From: Ganoderma boninense
Taxonomy: Eukaryota; Basidiomycota; Agaricomycetes; Polyporales; Polyporaceae
Assembly (NCBI GenBank): GCA_002900995.3
Contig: CM035314.1
Coordinates: 899,252 to 963,251 of the forward strand
Length of the DNA stretch: 64,000 bases
Direction: 5' to 3'
The notes below the pieces were generated by a model that saw nothing but the letters and a program-made list of their open reading frames with translations, was not told the DNA's origin and did no database searches. Both the position numbers and the translations under genes were made by a program. Of the stretch, positions 47,510 to 61,595 are shown piece after piece. The first letter of the stretch is position 1. Each line of letters opens with the position of its first letter.

Positions 47510-49227
47510 ATGAACACTCCCGCTATCACGCCGTCAGCCACTTTGCAGCGCTACACCCCCGCATTCTATACCGTACTCGCCAACGTCGTAATGGCATCCT
47601 TTCTATTCGGTGAGCTCCGTTATCCTCTGTTACTGCGCGTGGTGAATATGCATATGAATATGAGATGCTTCTAGGTTCCCTAACCGTGTTGGCCATGGTG
47701 TCTGCGGCCCACCTGATGTGAGTATCCGCTCTCAGCCTGAGCGGGCCATGGCCTCCGTCTGACTGCCAATGCCCTCCAGCCGTCGAGGGATCAAGCAGTG
47801 GTCCACGGGCTTCATGCTGAGCAGCGCAGGCGTCCTATACGCGTCGACGGCGGTCTACCTGGGTGTGCAGATCGCGTATTTCGTGGGATACGGCCGACTG
47901 CTCAACGAGGCTGTGGCCGCAGTTTCCTCCGGAGACGAAGACGCGGCGTCATCAATGCGCGTGGCGGTGGCCTTGACGAGCTTCGCGCACAGTACAAGGA
48001 CGAAATCACACATCGTCAATCTCGTTCTTGCGATCATCGTGCGTACCTTTCGTTTTCGTTTGCAGCGAGCACAGCTCCGTGCACGGCATCATCAAGAACT
48101 CACGGTCGCTACGGTCCGTCGACGTCAGGTCACTCTTGGCGACACCATCGTGTGGTGGCGGGTGTGCGTCCTGTGGCCTGGGAGGCCCGTCTTCGCCCTG
48201 GGACTAGGATTGATCGTGGGGACATTCGGTGAGTCGTGTCCGAGGCGCAGTGCTGTTTACTGCCCCCGAACGCGGCATAAACTTATCTAGCGGTGATCCA
48301 TCAGTCTTCGGGATTATTTCCACCACTCATTCGCAGCTCACCGACGACATGCCACCACTCCTCGGCTTCACCGACGTGTACGGCGGAATCTCGACATTTC
48401 TGTCTCTCCTGACAAACGTGATCGCGACCTCGCTGATCGGCCAGAAGGCTTGGTGAGTTTGCTGAATTGAATAACCTTTTTACCTTTCTTCTCGTCCCCT
48501 GACCGCGTATCCCTGCTTTTGCCGCACAGGAAACACAGACAGGTCCTGCGCCAGTCCCCAGGCCCAAATGCGAAAGGCCGATGGAACTCCCCGACCATGA
48601 TGGTCCTCACATTATTGTTCGAGTCAGGGCTCGTCTACACCATTATACTTGTAAGCTCGACTGGGACTCCGATGACTCGCGCGCATCCAAAGGTTGCTAA
48701 CGAGGACGAAATCATAATTCACGCACCAGATCCTGGCCATGATCGACATCGTCCTATCGCGCACCAAGCTGACGCACATACCGAGCGTCGCGGCGTTCCT
48801 GTCCAGTATCAACCTGTTTTTCTCTGGATGCTTCGTGCCCATCCTCGTGAGTCTACCTGCGGGGAGCTGTTGGTTAAGCGATGAGATATCGATGTTGAGC
48901 ACTTTGGCAGGCCATCTACCCAACCATTATCATCTGCATCGTCGCGCTGAACCGCTCTCCGATAGATGGCGGTCTCGCCTGCGCCACCCCAAGTAGTCTC
49001 TCAGCCAACCTTTTGCCAAGCATCGTGTTTGAAGACCCCTCGAAGACATCCTCATCCTCCGGCGGGTCTGCCATATCGAGGTATGCCGCCCACCAAGCTG
49101 TATGCGTTGCTTGCAAACCGACTGTCTGTGTTGCAGCGCATCCGAAGACCATTCCATCGCCGCCTCAACTGCAAGTCATACTAGCGATATTTCAGTTTGT
49201 GGAACCGACAAGGTTGTCCACGTATAA
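47510..49227 (+). CDS. Seven-helix membrane protein, agaricomycete family
   Basis: It is a multi-exon gene for an integral membrane protein of about 380 residues with about seven hydrophobic helices. They include FYTVLANVVMASFLFG, SLTVLAMVSAAHLI, VLYASTAVYLGVQIAYFVGY, TLGDTIVWWRVCVLWP, VFALGLGLIVGTF, MMVLTLLFESGLVYTIIL, IPSVAAFLSSINLFFSG and IYPTIIICIVALNRSP. The intron donor at about 48039 joins NLVLAII to VTLGDTIVWW. The last exon ends SDISVCGTDKVVHV at 49227, with a Ser-rich cytosolic tail before it. The layout (DxxxWWRxxVLWP in the fourth helix, then VALNRSP at the end) is one I associate with large agaricomycete-specific 7TM families of unknown role, possibly receptors. One exon boundary around 48300 is not settled. 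Confidence 0.65.
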
Positions 49228-51434
49228 GCCATCTTTCCCTATTATTATTACCTCAAGGACGCTGCTCTACGATACCTAGAATTAGAAGAACTCACGCGGG
49301 CATATTGATAACTATAGTGTATTCTACCACCAGTGGCACTGGCTCAGAACCTGAGCATCGCTCCTCATACCTTTTTGGTGTCTTGAGCGATTCGCCTGGC
49401 TCTGAGGAGCGTCATGCTGTACGTGAGGGACAACGATGTCGAGGGCAGTCCCACCACCCTCGAAGTGCTTCGTCCCACCTGTACGGCACACCTCGAGCTA
49501 TGGGCCCGGACGATACACTTCCTACGCAAGGCATGATGCCTGAGATACGAGAACCAGCTCGAGCTGGTTCCCCCTGCCAGGGCTTGTCGCTGAACTGTGG
49601 ACACGCACCCGGCGGCAAACGAGTGGTCATGCACGAGGGTCCTGCGTCTACGCGGAAGGTGAAGTTCATCGCGCGCGAGGTGTTTGTCCCTCTTGACTCG
49701 GATAGGCAGCGCGCAGTCCAGTCGTCCATAGTCGTCCAAGCAGGTGCAAGATGATCCAAGGCCCCTGGGGGAAGACGCCAGTCACTGTCACCATGAACAA
49801 GGTGATTCGGGGCACAAAGTCTGGGCATTGCCTGGAGCATTGAGGTGAATGGGCCATGGCGCGGGGCGGCGGGCGTGGCTGGACAGGCGCGACTTACTGT
49901 ATGGACCCGACGGTTCGGGAGAATACGTTCGCGGCCCGCGGCGTGGAGAGGAGGGGAAGTGTACGTGGGGCGAGAGCCGCCGGCGCCGGACATTCGCGGT
50001 GGCGTGTTGCCTGCAAGTGCAGGTACTAGTGGAACTGAGTACGAGGGACACAGATAGGCGGACTTAGGAACGCGTCGAGTTCAAAGGGGCCAAGGGGCGC
50101 CTTGCATGAGGGGAGTTGCAGCCCGGATGTCATTTCATGGGCTGGCACAATGGGACAATGGAGAGGTGGGTTGGGTTGGAGGACGAAGCGCCAATCGTCG
50201 ACATACTGCAGGGCGTACGATTTAATTTGCGCTTTGGGGCTGTTGACCCTCCCGCGATGTGGGTTGACGAGCTTGGGGTCGTCCAGGGTCGTCCTCGCGA
50301 CGAGTTCGACCAGGGTCACAGGCCCGTTTCGAGCCATGGACTGGACCAGATTTTTCCCGGGATTAATCCCCCGAGTGATACCGGAAAGCCCTGCTCGCTG
50401 AGGGCTGAAGCATTAAGAGTTTCATCCCTACAGGCGCGATCAGTAACAGTTTTGCATGGTAGTACAGTTGAAGCACCTTAAGTTTCTAGTACCCGATAAT
50501 GGTGAATGAAGGTAAGTGATGGCGGACACGCGATGGAGGGCAGGCTGGGCACGATGGGCTTACTGTACATGCGTTGAGGTAGGAGGCATGATGCAATTCC
50601 CAAGTATTTACGTAGAATCGAACGTGCGTAAGGATGTGTTCATGGGCACATGATTTCTGAGGTGAGAAGTTTGCCCACGAGAGAGGTAAAACACTCAAAG
50701 TGTTACAACGAGCTCTATCACGTTTCTAGATTCTCATGCGCGGTCAGTAGCTTGAGTTACTTGGACGTAAATCAAACGGGCCCTGCCTGCTGAACTCATT
50801 ATACGTGCTTCCTCCTAACGCGTCCCCCGGACCCCTTTCATTGTCACGGAAGGCATGCGACGGGCCAAGGGACACGTTAAAACGCGGTTTGGAGACGGAG
50901 TTGGGGAAGGGTCGTGTTCTGGCCGCGTCGACATCGTCCCATGCATTTTGTGGGCGCTTGCACCTCCGCCTCCGCGTGGTAACAACGTGGACTGTTATTC
51001 CAGGACAGATCCCGACGCTCCGACTCCCAACCCTTCCATGGCAACTCAGGAAGTGCTGTGGACACCACAGAAATAACATCCATGAGGCTGTCGAGACGCA
51101 CGGAAAGAGAGCGAGATCAGGAAGCGGGGAAGTGGGGGAAGGGCTGGGGCTGGGGTGGCGGAAGCCACGTTTAGTTTAGCGATTCGAGCTCCGATTGAAC
51201 AGAGAAGCCCTAAACCTCCAAGAATGTTTCCGCCTCTGCCTTGTCCCTCTGGTACCCTCCACCCTCTAACGACCCATCCCTCCTCTCCTCCCGGTTTCTT
51301 TCCTCCATGTACGTGTCTTTCGCACCCAATTGTTGTTGGCAGCACCCAAGTTGCCTAAGGGGGTCGCCCAGAGGGTCACCGACGCGTCGATCCCCACTTT
51401 TCTTGATCAGTCGCGCTGACGTTGGACTTGTAGA
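49228..51434. other. About 2.2 kb intergenic region before beta-tubulin
   Basis: No gene is supported. Long open frames at 49365-49993 (minus) and 49197-49754 (plus) oppose each other and lack motifs. The 250 bases before the tubulin start are C/T-rich, as in highly expressed fungal promoters. Confidence 0.4.
49551..49570. repeat. Perfect 20-base palindrome
   Basis: The arm GAACCAGCTC is followed directly by its reverse complement GAGCTGGTTC. It could be a dimeric-protein binding site or chance; there is no neighbouring gene start. Confidence 0.6.
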
Positions 51435-53090
<1,656 letters not shown>

Positions 53091-53727
53091 GCGTGTTGCA
53101 TCCGGATGGCTGCTCTGATCACCCGAAAAGGTTTACATAGTATACACTTTATATTGGTCGCTTTCAGTGTTCTCTGCACACGTTTTCCATGATCCTCTCT
53201 GTCGCCGCTTCTGCTGTCGTCTTTACGTCTGACGATGATGCGGCCGCGCGCTGCGAGCCCCACACATCCTCTTTCGCAACCTCGCCCTACACGATCACTT
53301 GCACACGTCTCCTCTCCTCCCCCGGTTGGCAATACCGAAGTTACCCTAGTCTGCATACCTCCGCCTGTTGCCTTGTCCGTTCATTCATTGTCATCCAACG
53401 CTTACGAAATTCATGTCCAATTGCCGGGATTTTGCTTGGAACAACTTGTTACTTGGATTTACGTTGTGGGTCTCAAGATCTGATCATGACCGTATCGTGG
53501 TGAAGATATTAGCCGTCTACGCCGTAGCGGAGATACTTATCCTACGCCCTGCGTTGCTATATGCGCGTCATCGAGGCTTATCACCACTGACGACGTGACT
53601 CTGGGCTCAGCCGCCAGTGCCATGGACAAGTTCCTCCGCTATGGTGTACCATGATTTCTAAGCTTTTATCTTTCGACGCTCACCACCACACTCGACTTAC
53701 TCGTTGCTCTCGAGGTCAACGATCACG
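53091..53727. other. Tubulin-oxoprolinase intergenic region
   Basis: About 640 bases with the tubulin 3' end and no further gene signal. Confidence 0.4.
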
Positions 53728-56576
53728 ATGGCCGCAGCTAGGACAGTCCCCGACCGGTCCATCCGGATCTGCGCCGATCGCGGAGGCACGTTCTGCGACG
53801 TGCACGCGTCCTTTCCCGACCCGGAGCACGCGGGGGAGCGCAAGGAGATCGTGGTTAAGCTTCGTGAGTGTTTCTTTGTCTTTACCCTCATATACCGGAG
53901 ACGTGAATGGAGTGGACTGACGGCAACGGCGGCGATGGACCCTAGTGTCGCAGGACCCAAGCAACTACAGCGATGCGCCGACCGAGGGCATCCGGCGCGT
54001 GCTCGAGACCGTGACCGGGGAGCGCATCCCGCGGGGCAGCATCCTCAACACGGACAAGATCGGTGCGTCTCCCTCCCCCTCCCTCTTCTGGTTCCCCAAC
54101 CTCGCACTGACTGACGCTCGCTGATGGGTGGGCAGACTACATACGGCTGTCGACGACGGTGGCGACGAACGCGCTGCTGGAGCGCAAGGGCCACAAGCAC
54201 GCGCTGCTCATCACGCGCGGCTTCCGCGACCTCCTGCTGATCGGCAACCAGGCGCGCCCCCGCATCTTCGACCTCAACATCCGCCGCCCCGCGCCCCTCT
54301 ACTCCGCCGTCCTCGAGGTCGACGAGCGCGTCACCCTCGTCGGGTACACGTCCGACCCCCAGGCGGAGGCGCACGCCGTGCGGTTCGACGAGGGCGGCAA
54401 GGTCCAGAGGGGCTATCGGGGGCGCGGGTGGGACGGCGTGGGCGAGGCGGAGGGCCCGGGGGAGGTCGTGCAGGGCTTGTCGGGCGAGGCGGTCAGGGTG
54501 ATGCGGAAGCCTGGTACGTGTTCCCCCTCCTCGTATCCGCTCCGCTCCAACGACCACGCTCACGCGTCTTGTCCGTCCGTCCGCCATTCACTGTCGCGTG
54601 CAGATTTGGCGAAGGTCAGGGAAGACCTGGCGCAGCTCCACGCGGACGGCTTCCGCTCGGTCGCGATCGTGCTCGCGCACTCGTACACGTACCCGGCGCA
54701 CGAGCTGCAGCTCGCGGCGCTCGCGCGCGCGGCGGGCTTCGCGCACGTCTCCGCGTCGTCGCAGCTGCTGCCGATGATCAAGATGGTGCCGCGCGGCGTG
54801 TCGTCGACCGCGGACGCGTACCTCACGCCGATCCTCCGCGAATACCTCGACGGGTTCTTCGCCGGGTTCGACGCGCAGCTCCGCGACGGGAGGGTGCGCA
54901 GCCCCCGCGTCGAGTTCATGGGCAGCGACGGGGGGCTGCTCGACTTGAACAACTTCTCCGGGCTCAAGAGTATATTGAGCGGGCCGGCGGGTGGGGTGGT
55001 GGGGTATGCGCTGACGAGCTGGGACGAGGAGAGGAAGATCCCGATCATTGGGTGCGCATGTAGTCCGTTCTACACCTCGTCTCGGGTAGAGCTGATGGTC
55101 TGTTGTAGTATTGATGTTGGAGGGACGTCGACGGACGTATCGCGCTTCGCTGGACGTTATGAGGTTGTGTACGAGACGACAACGGCCGGCGTGACGATCC
55201 AGTCTCCCCAGCTCGACATCAACACCGTTGCTGCTGGTGGAGGCTCCTGCCTTACGTTCCAGAATGGCCTCTTCCTTGCAGGACCCCATAGCGCAGGTGC
55301 TGAACCCGGGCCAGCATGTTATCGGTGTGTCTGATGTGCTGCGTGTCTTCTGATTTGGACTCTGAGATATGCGTACATAGGAAGGGGGGCCCGTTGGCGG
55401 TCACCGACGCGAATCTGATTCTTGGCCGACTGGTCCCGGACTACTTTCCAAAAATCTTTGGCAAGTCTGAAAACGAGCCCCTGGACATCGAGGCGTCACG
55501 CTCGGCGTTCGACAGCCTTGCCCTAGAGATCAACGCTTCTGTTAGCGAGGACAAGAAGATGGGCCTGGACGAGATTGTCTATGGGTATGGCTGGGACTTC
55601 AAAAGAACTTGCCATTTGAATTGACGACCTTGGGCCAGATTTATCAAAGTCGCCAATGAGACTATGTGCAGACCAATCCGCGCCTTGACCGAGGCTCGAG
55701 GATATGCAACGTCAAAACACATGTAAGTGTATTCCGTCCTATGCGTCGAGCCCTGACTTATTGGCGACGCAAATAGTCTGGCGAGCTTCGGAGGTGCCGG
55801 CGGGCAACATGCATGCGAAATCGCGCAGCTGCTAGGGATCAAGACCATCCTCATTCACCATTATAGTTCGATTCTGTCGGCATATGGTCTGGCTCTTGCA
55901 GATCGGTACGCATATACTCACCTGCGTCTCCATCCACCGTAACCCTGATCCTCAATCGGCAGCGCGTATGAGCTCCAAGAACCTTCATCTACTTTCTACA
56001 CCGCAGAAAACCGCCCAACGCTCAAGGCACGCCTCGATCGGCTCGACGCCCAGGTCCGGGAAGAACTCGGGCGACAAGGCTTTGAGGGCGCACGCGTGCA
56101 CACCGAGCGCATGCTCAACATGCGTTTCGAGGGCACCGATACTGCGCTCATGGTTGTTCCCAATCCCGCGGACGGCGACGGCCAGGAAGACTTCGAGGCC
56201 GCGTTCCGGCGCGTGTACAAGGCGGAGTTCGGGTTCCTCCTCGACACGAAGTCGATCATCGTCGACGACGTGAAGGTGCGCGGGATCGGGAAAGACGTTC
56301 GACTCGCTCGGGGAGTCGGTCTATAAGGAGGTCGAGCGGCTCGAGCAGCGGCCGGTCGACCGGGCGAGGGCAGACTCGACGTACAGCACGTACTTTGACG
56401 GGGTGGGACGAGTGGAGGACACGCCGGTGTTCTTGCTCGGGTCGCTGAAGCTGGGGGACACGGTCGAGGGCCCAGCGATGATCATCGACAACACGCAGAC
56501 GATCGTGGTCATACCTGGGGCGACGGCCGTACTGACGAGCAAACAGTTGTACATTACACTCGGAGAGTTAAAGTGA
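53728..56576 (+). pseudogene. OXP1: 5-oxoprolinase, hydantoinase-A half only, frameshifted
   Basis: Full 5-oxoprolinase hydrolyses 5-oxoproline to glutamate with ATP and has about 1,250-1,300 residues: an N-terminal hydantoinase-A half and a C-terminal hydantoinase-B half. The ATG at 53728 starts the usual IRICADRGGTFCDVHA. Later exons give [60 protein letters not shown] and [13 protein letters not shown], through at least seven introns. At 56290-56297 one extra base separates VRGIGK from TFDSLGESVYKEV. The frame then runs to a stop at 56576 after LYITLGELK. No hydantoinase-B sequence follows; the next gene is on the other strand. It is therefore a truncated copy of about 790 residues, probably non-functional. 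Confidence 0.8.
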
Positions 56577-57146
56577 GGAGCTGAAGCTGATCATGTAGAA
56601 ATGGACCACATTGGATTGTACCATACAGTATGGCACTGTGTTGTTGGAGTGGGGATTCTGTAGCTATAGCGAAGGTCAACTTCTAACGTCTCCGCTGGGA
56701 GCCGTGATCCTCCAACACAGTGCCTACGACGGACAGCTCAAACACATTCCCAACAAGTCGTCACCTGGCAGTCAACAGAGAAATGCTAGTATGTCCACAT
56801 CGTATGGAAGATGTCACACGATCATCAAATTCTGTCCTCCCACTCGCCCGCGAGGAAGGATGGCAAGGGGGTGCATCTCCGAGCGTGCTGAACCTCCACG
56901 ACACGTAGAATCCGTTGCGTTACCACGAAGAACAAGCTGCTTTTTGCATGGCCGTGAAAAGCAAGTACGAACTTTGCAGCACTTGGCACACGCTGGCAGA
57001 TGAGACGAGAGCAGCAACCGATAGCATTTCACAAAGCAATAGCAAGAACCGTTGAGATACGAATATATCTACAAGTCGCTACCTCTTCGTCAGGCTTATG
57101 TTCGCAATGCGCACGAGGTCAAATTACTCACCTACAGCATGAGATC
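56577..57146. other. Convergent spacer
   Basis: This lies between the oxoprolinase remnant and the 3' end of the minus-strand phosphatase-like gene. The expected second half of oxoprolinase is absent here. Confidence 0.45.
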
Positions 57147-58889
57147 CTACCGCTCTATGCCATGCTCTACCGGAATATCCAACTCCTCTAGCATCTTCCG
57201 ACCCCTCTCAGCCCAATACGCAAACACGTCCACATGCTCGAACCACATCTTCTGCTCCTCAGACTCAGGTTCCGTCACGATCTCGGGGACGTGAAGGGAC
57301 GACGTAGGAACTGCAGTAACCTCGTCATTTCCCACCGCAACGACTTCCCCGCCTCCCTCTACGTCTGCAGCCACCACTGCAGTCGGCCCGTGCACACGAG
57401 CGCGCTTTTTCTTGCGCTTTCCAGCCTTCGCTTCCTCGGCAGAAAGGGAGCTATCGTCAGACTCGGCGGCTGCCTTTTCCTCCGCTCCGGCGTCGAGAGC
57501 AATCAACGTGACCTTCGACGACGTCGGCAGAGTCGTCGCGGTCGTGGCCACGACCTCTACTTTATGGGAGTCCGAGGTGCAGGTAGGAAGGCCATGAGAT
57601 CCCCACAGCCCTCCAGCACGGATCCAAGCCGCAATGTTGGCCTGCGACTTGATCTCGCCAAGAACTCCGATGACAGCAAGAAGGGTCTCGTCGTAGATGA
57701 CCGCAGGCTTGTCTCTGCCGCTGGACATCTGCTCCAGGAGCGCAGCACGTTTCTGGAGCTTCTTCTCTTTGCGTTTGCGTTTCTTGGACGGCTCGCCCTC
57801 GGCCACGTCGGCGTCTGACGCGGCAGCGGTAGCTTCGACTGCCCCTGATGCGGCTGTATACGCGTCCATTTGCTCGCGCGCATGGAGTGCCGCAGCCAAC
57901 TCTTGCTCCTTCTGCAGGCTCTCGAGATCCGTGGCACGCTTCTCACCGGAGTACTCGCCAATGCAGACGTGATTGAATGGCTGCAGCTCCGCTTTGCGTG
58001 GAGAATCGTCGAGAAGGAGCGTGGTGAGCGCAGAGTGTGCTTGAGGTGAGACCTCGACCGCGGGCCGGACGCTGTCGTCGCTGGGACGCGAAGGACTCGA
58101 AGGTTCCGGGGAGGTACGAGGAGTGCTCGAAATAGAATTACGAGGCGATGGTAGGGTATCCGTGGGTTTGGGGGAGAGGAGAGACCACGGCTTCGCCAGA
58201 TCCTTGATCGTTTGCACCTTTCGGACTCAATATGACGTTGAGACGGTGAATAAATGCGCGTATATATGTAACTCACAGTAGTGATCGTTGGATAACCCGA
58301 GGGTATCTCGCGCCCACACAGCGAGTAGGTCGTCCTTGTGCTCCTCAAAGCATTGGTCCACCATGTCTCCAACGCTGTGTGGCTGTGCGGAAGACCACAC
58401 CATGACATCTAGCCACTCCTTGGTCCGCGGGTGGAATAAGTACTTCCGAAATGCGGGCATGTATGGCCTTGGATGCACCGGCCGAAGTCGTGGAAGAAAG
58501 TTGCCGTGCCTATCGCGCTTTCGAAAATCTGCCGCTGCAGGTCTGCTCTTCGGACGGAAGTTGTGGGGGGATCGGTGCAGTAGAGTGCCATTGAGGTCGA
58601 GGACAAGCAGTTTACGAGACGCGGTGGGGTCGTCGAGGATAGAAGGATCCTGTTCGGATAACGAGAGGTAACTTGAAGATGGCGTTTGCGGCGGGGGTGG
58701 CGTTACAGACCGGTTGTCGCGCATATTTGGTGGTGCACGCGGTGGAGACCTTGTAGAGTAAGAGCGGCTGGGTTCGCCGGCACTTGGGTGGTGGCGACTG
58801 AAGGCATACGTCTGCTGGACGTAGTCCGACCCTCCTGCTCCACGAGATGGATTGGCGACGAATGGTCTGAAATGCGATGGACTAACCAT
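57147..58889 (-). CDS. FCP1/NIF-homology (HAD phosphatase-like) nuclear protein
   Basis: Exons 58889-58277 and 58225-57147 join in phase (intron GTGAGT...TTGAG) to 563 residues. After a Ser/Pro-rich head, residues about 95-260 form an FCP1-homology domain: LLVLDLNGTLLHR, YMPAFRKYLF, MVWSSAQPHSVGDMVDQCF, DNDHYFRKVQTIKDLAKPW and TLLLDDSPRKAELQPFNH. The catalytic loop is DLNGT, where classical FCP/SCP phosphatases have DLDGT: the general-acid Asp is Asn. I recall this variant from fungal members, but activity is doubtful. The C-terminal third has a basic Lys/Arg patch (KKRKRKEKKLQKR) that looks like a nuclear signal. The ATG is the first in frame and faces the kinase gene. Confidence 0.8.
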
Positions 58890-59273
58890 TGTAAGATGTC
58901 TGGGAGGATGAGGGTGGCATTTGAAACGCCTCACCCTCGCTGTATGCTGCGGTAGTATCGTCGGACGCAACGTGAGGCATTCTCCCACGCGAGTGGATGG
59001 CACGCCGCGGCATCAAGAAATTGAGCCGCACGGCGTGGCGAGAACGCAACGAGGCTAGTAGAGACAGCTTGAGACCGTTCAAGAGAGCACAGCGAGAGGT
59101 AGAGTTTGTCCGGCTCGTCGTCGACGGCGTTGAGAGAGAGTGACGAAGCGGTCACAGTCGGTCACAGGCGCCGGCCGCGACTCTGGTTCTCTCCCAGCTC
59201 GACGTTGGCGGCGACGACGGCAGCTTCAGCGTCCACAACCGCATATACCCCTGGTCGGTTTCCCCTATACCCC
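58890..59273. other. Divergent promoter region
   Basis: 384 bases between two head-to-head start codons; it probably drives both genes. Confidence 0.4.
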
Positions 59274-61078
59274 ATGATTCGTGGGCGCCGCGATACCCTG
59301 GAATCTCCTCGCTTGACGACCCAGCGCCCTCTCCGCATCGTCGCGTCCGGCACGCTCTTCGTCACCAATAACCTCGGCTTGCCGACTCACCCCGATGCCA
59401 ATTCAGTCGTTCGCGCTCATACCGTCTCGCGTGCACGCGGAGGGTCTGCAAGCACATGTCTCTCGATCATCGCCCAGTTTCCTTCAGTCGATGCTTCCCT
59501 GGTGGCCCCCCTTGGCGGTAACGAGGAAGGTCAGAGAATCATCGCAGAGTTGGAGAGAGAAAGAGTGAATACTCGCTATTGCAAGGTGTGGTCGGAGGCC
59601 GGCGTGCCCAGTGCGTGGGTGTTGCACGCAGGTATGTCACACATGCACCTGGTATGCGCCGTCGGCAATAGACTGGAACTTTTCATCTCACGGAGGAGCA
59701 TCCCAGACGACACCGATAGTCGGACGGTGATCAATAATAATCCGCTGCCAGACATCACACATGAAGACTTCATTTCGCTCGTCGGGCCCCTCCTCGTCCC
59801 AGCAAATTACGCCTACCTCAATTCGCCGTCCACAGCCACCCCTCCTGCCAGCTCGCCACAAACGCCGAATATACCCTCAGGGTCTGGAGCCTCTCGCCCG
59901 TCCACCTCCAACGTGAATGGTGCTGTCGCGGCGCGACTGCCCATAAATAGTCCCGCCCCGGTTGACTGGATCCACTTTGAAGGCCGGTCTGTCAGGACGA
60001 CGCTACACAACATTGTAGGTCTCGACGGCCTCGCACGCGAACGCAAATGGCGCAGCCACTGTGTCTTCAGCGTGGATGTTGGGCGGCGAGCGCATCAAGG
60101 TGTAGAGGCGGTACGCACAAAGCCCACGATCCCGCACCCTACGTACATATGATCTCACGAATCTCGGAGACAGCTCATCCCACACGCCGACGTCATATTT
60201 TTGAACAAGCACTACGCCCGTGCACATTCGCCGCAGTATGCGTCCTCTCCCCGCGCCTTCCTCCTCTCTCTGACCAGCGTCGCGCCTCCGCACGCGCTTC
60301 TCGTCGCGCACTGGGGCTCCGATGGCGCTGCCGTGCTTTCAGTGCCGACCCGGGAGTACATCCAGTCTTCTGGCTGGGTCGAGCCAATTGTCCCGCCTCT
60401 GCCTGCGCCGAGACGGGGGGGCGACGCGGATCTGCAGTCCGTGCGCACGGGCAGCGACTTCTGGGCTGGGGCCGGAGACGAGACCGAGTCCTCCAGCATG
60501 TTCACGGCGGACTTGCTGAGCTCGTCGCCCGCGCGCCGACCGAACGACCAGTTTGACCAAAGCAACAGTAGGTCCAAGAGAAACGGCAAGCGCGCGGCGC
60601 GGCGTGGAGACGATTCCTCGGACTCCGGAACGGACTCGGACGGGACGCAGATCGCAGGACGTGGGGGAGGAGGGGGGCGGCGGACAATGGAGCAATCGCG
60701 GCCAAAACAGCCAGCGGCGAGCGAGTGCGTGGATGAGGTTGGCGCTCAGGACGCGTTTGTTGCCGGGATGATGTGGGCGTTGAGTCGGAGACTGCTTCCT
60801 GGAGATCCATACACCCCGAGTGCCGTGGGGAGTGACGCGACTATAGCAGGCGTAGATACTGATCAGAAGGGGCGGTGGAGGCTGGAGGAGTGTTTAAGGT
60901 GCGTTCCTTTACAGCAAGCGGGAGGGAGTATTTGAACTGAGCGTTCATGTTTGGGCGTTCGTTTAGGTTTGCAACGGAGCTTGCTGGGCGAAAGGCAAGA
61001 CGGAATGGATGGAACGGACTCGCAGACGAGATGGCTCGGGCGGGATGGTTTGAATCGTGGACTCTGAATGCTGCATGA
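59274..61078 (+). CDS. pfkB-family sugar kinase-like protein
   Basis: Exons 59274-59631, 59707-60110, 60174-60898 and 60967-61078 join in phase to 532 residues. The pfkB/ribokinase fold is seen in IVASGTLFVTNN, RARGGSASTCLSIIAQFP (the Gly-rich substrate lid), LGGNEEGQRIIAEL, DWIHFEGRS, ADVIFLNKHYAR and VDEVGAQDAFVAGMMWAL. The last is the signature 2 loop with the catalytic Asp, GAQD replacing the usual GAGD. A 70-residue Arg/Ser/Gly-rich insert (about 60.55-60.71 kb) interrupts the fold before that loop. It is closest in style to ketohexokinase-like fungal proteins; the substrate is unknown. In-frame non-ATG codons lie further upstream; the ATG at 59274 is the first. Confidence 0.8.
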
Positions 61079-61595
61079 CCTCCCACGAATATTGACGTGC
61101 ATCTCGGTAACGGTATTAAATTTATTGATAATGACCTCATTGTGCCGGCATACTGTATTGCTACATGTTCTAATTGCTTCTTGTTGGATTCTGTCCATAG
61201 TTTTGTGCTACATAGCCCGAATTGACGTCTCCGTCTTTGTCAGACGACTGACTTGGACTCAGTGCACGCTAAGCGTGGGGACGGACAAGGTGTCGTTGGT
61301 CTTTTTGACGGCGTTTCTGATAACAGAGCAGAAATTCATCGAATTTAGTATGCCAACCAGCATCGACCTAGGGTGTTTAGAACATGTCGCAGAGTATACA
61401 TATTTCGTTAGTCTCGTTCCCATCCGCACATGGAGGCTCGAACTAAGTTGGACCGTAAGTTAGGCCAAGACCCGATATATGATGAGAACTGCACTGCTAG
61501 CAGACTGCAGCTCAAACTACTACACTCCTAGCTAAGTCCTACTAAGCCCAAGTATCGGTAGTTGACGGCCACCACTGGATCTCAGCTCTCAGTGC
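61079..61595. other. Convergent spacer, nothing recognised
   Basis: About 500 AT-richer bases between the 3' ends of the kinase and the fungalysin. Confidence 0.4.

Noticed and set aside
49365..49993. Opposing open frames of 124-193 codons on both strands
   Set aside because: No motif, no splice pattern and similar openness on both strands, as expected from GC-rich non-coding DNA.
54045..55289. Long open frames on both strands inside the oxoprolinase region
   Set aside because: Very high GC at third codon positions opens all frames; only the plus-strand hydantoinase-A frame carries family motifs.
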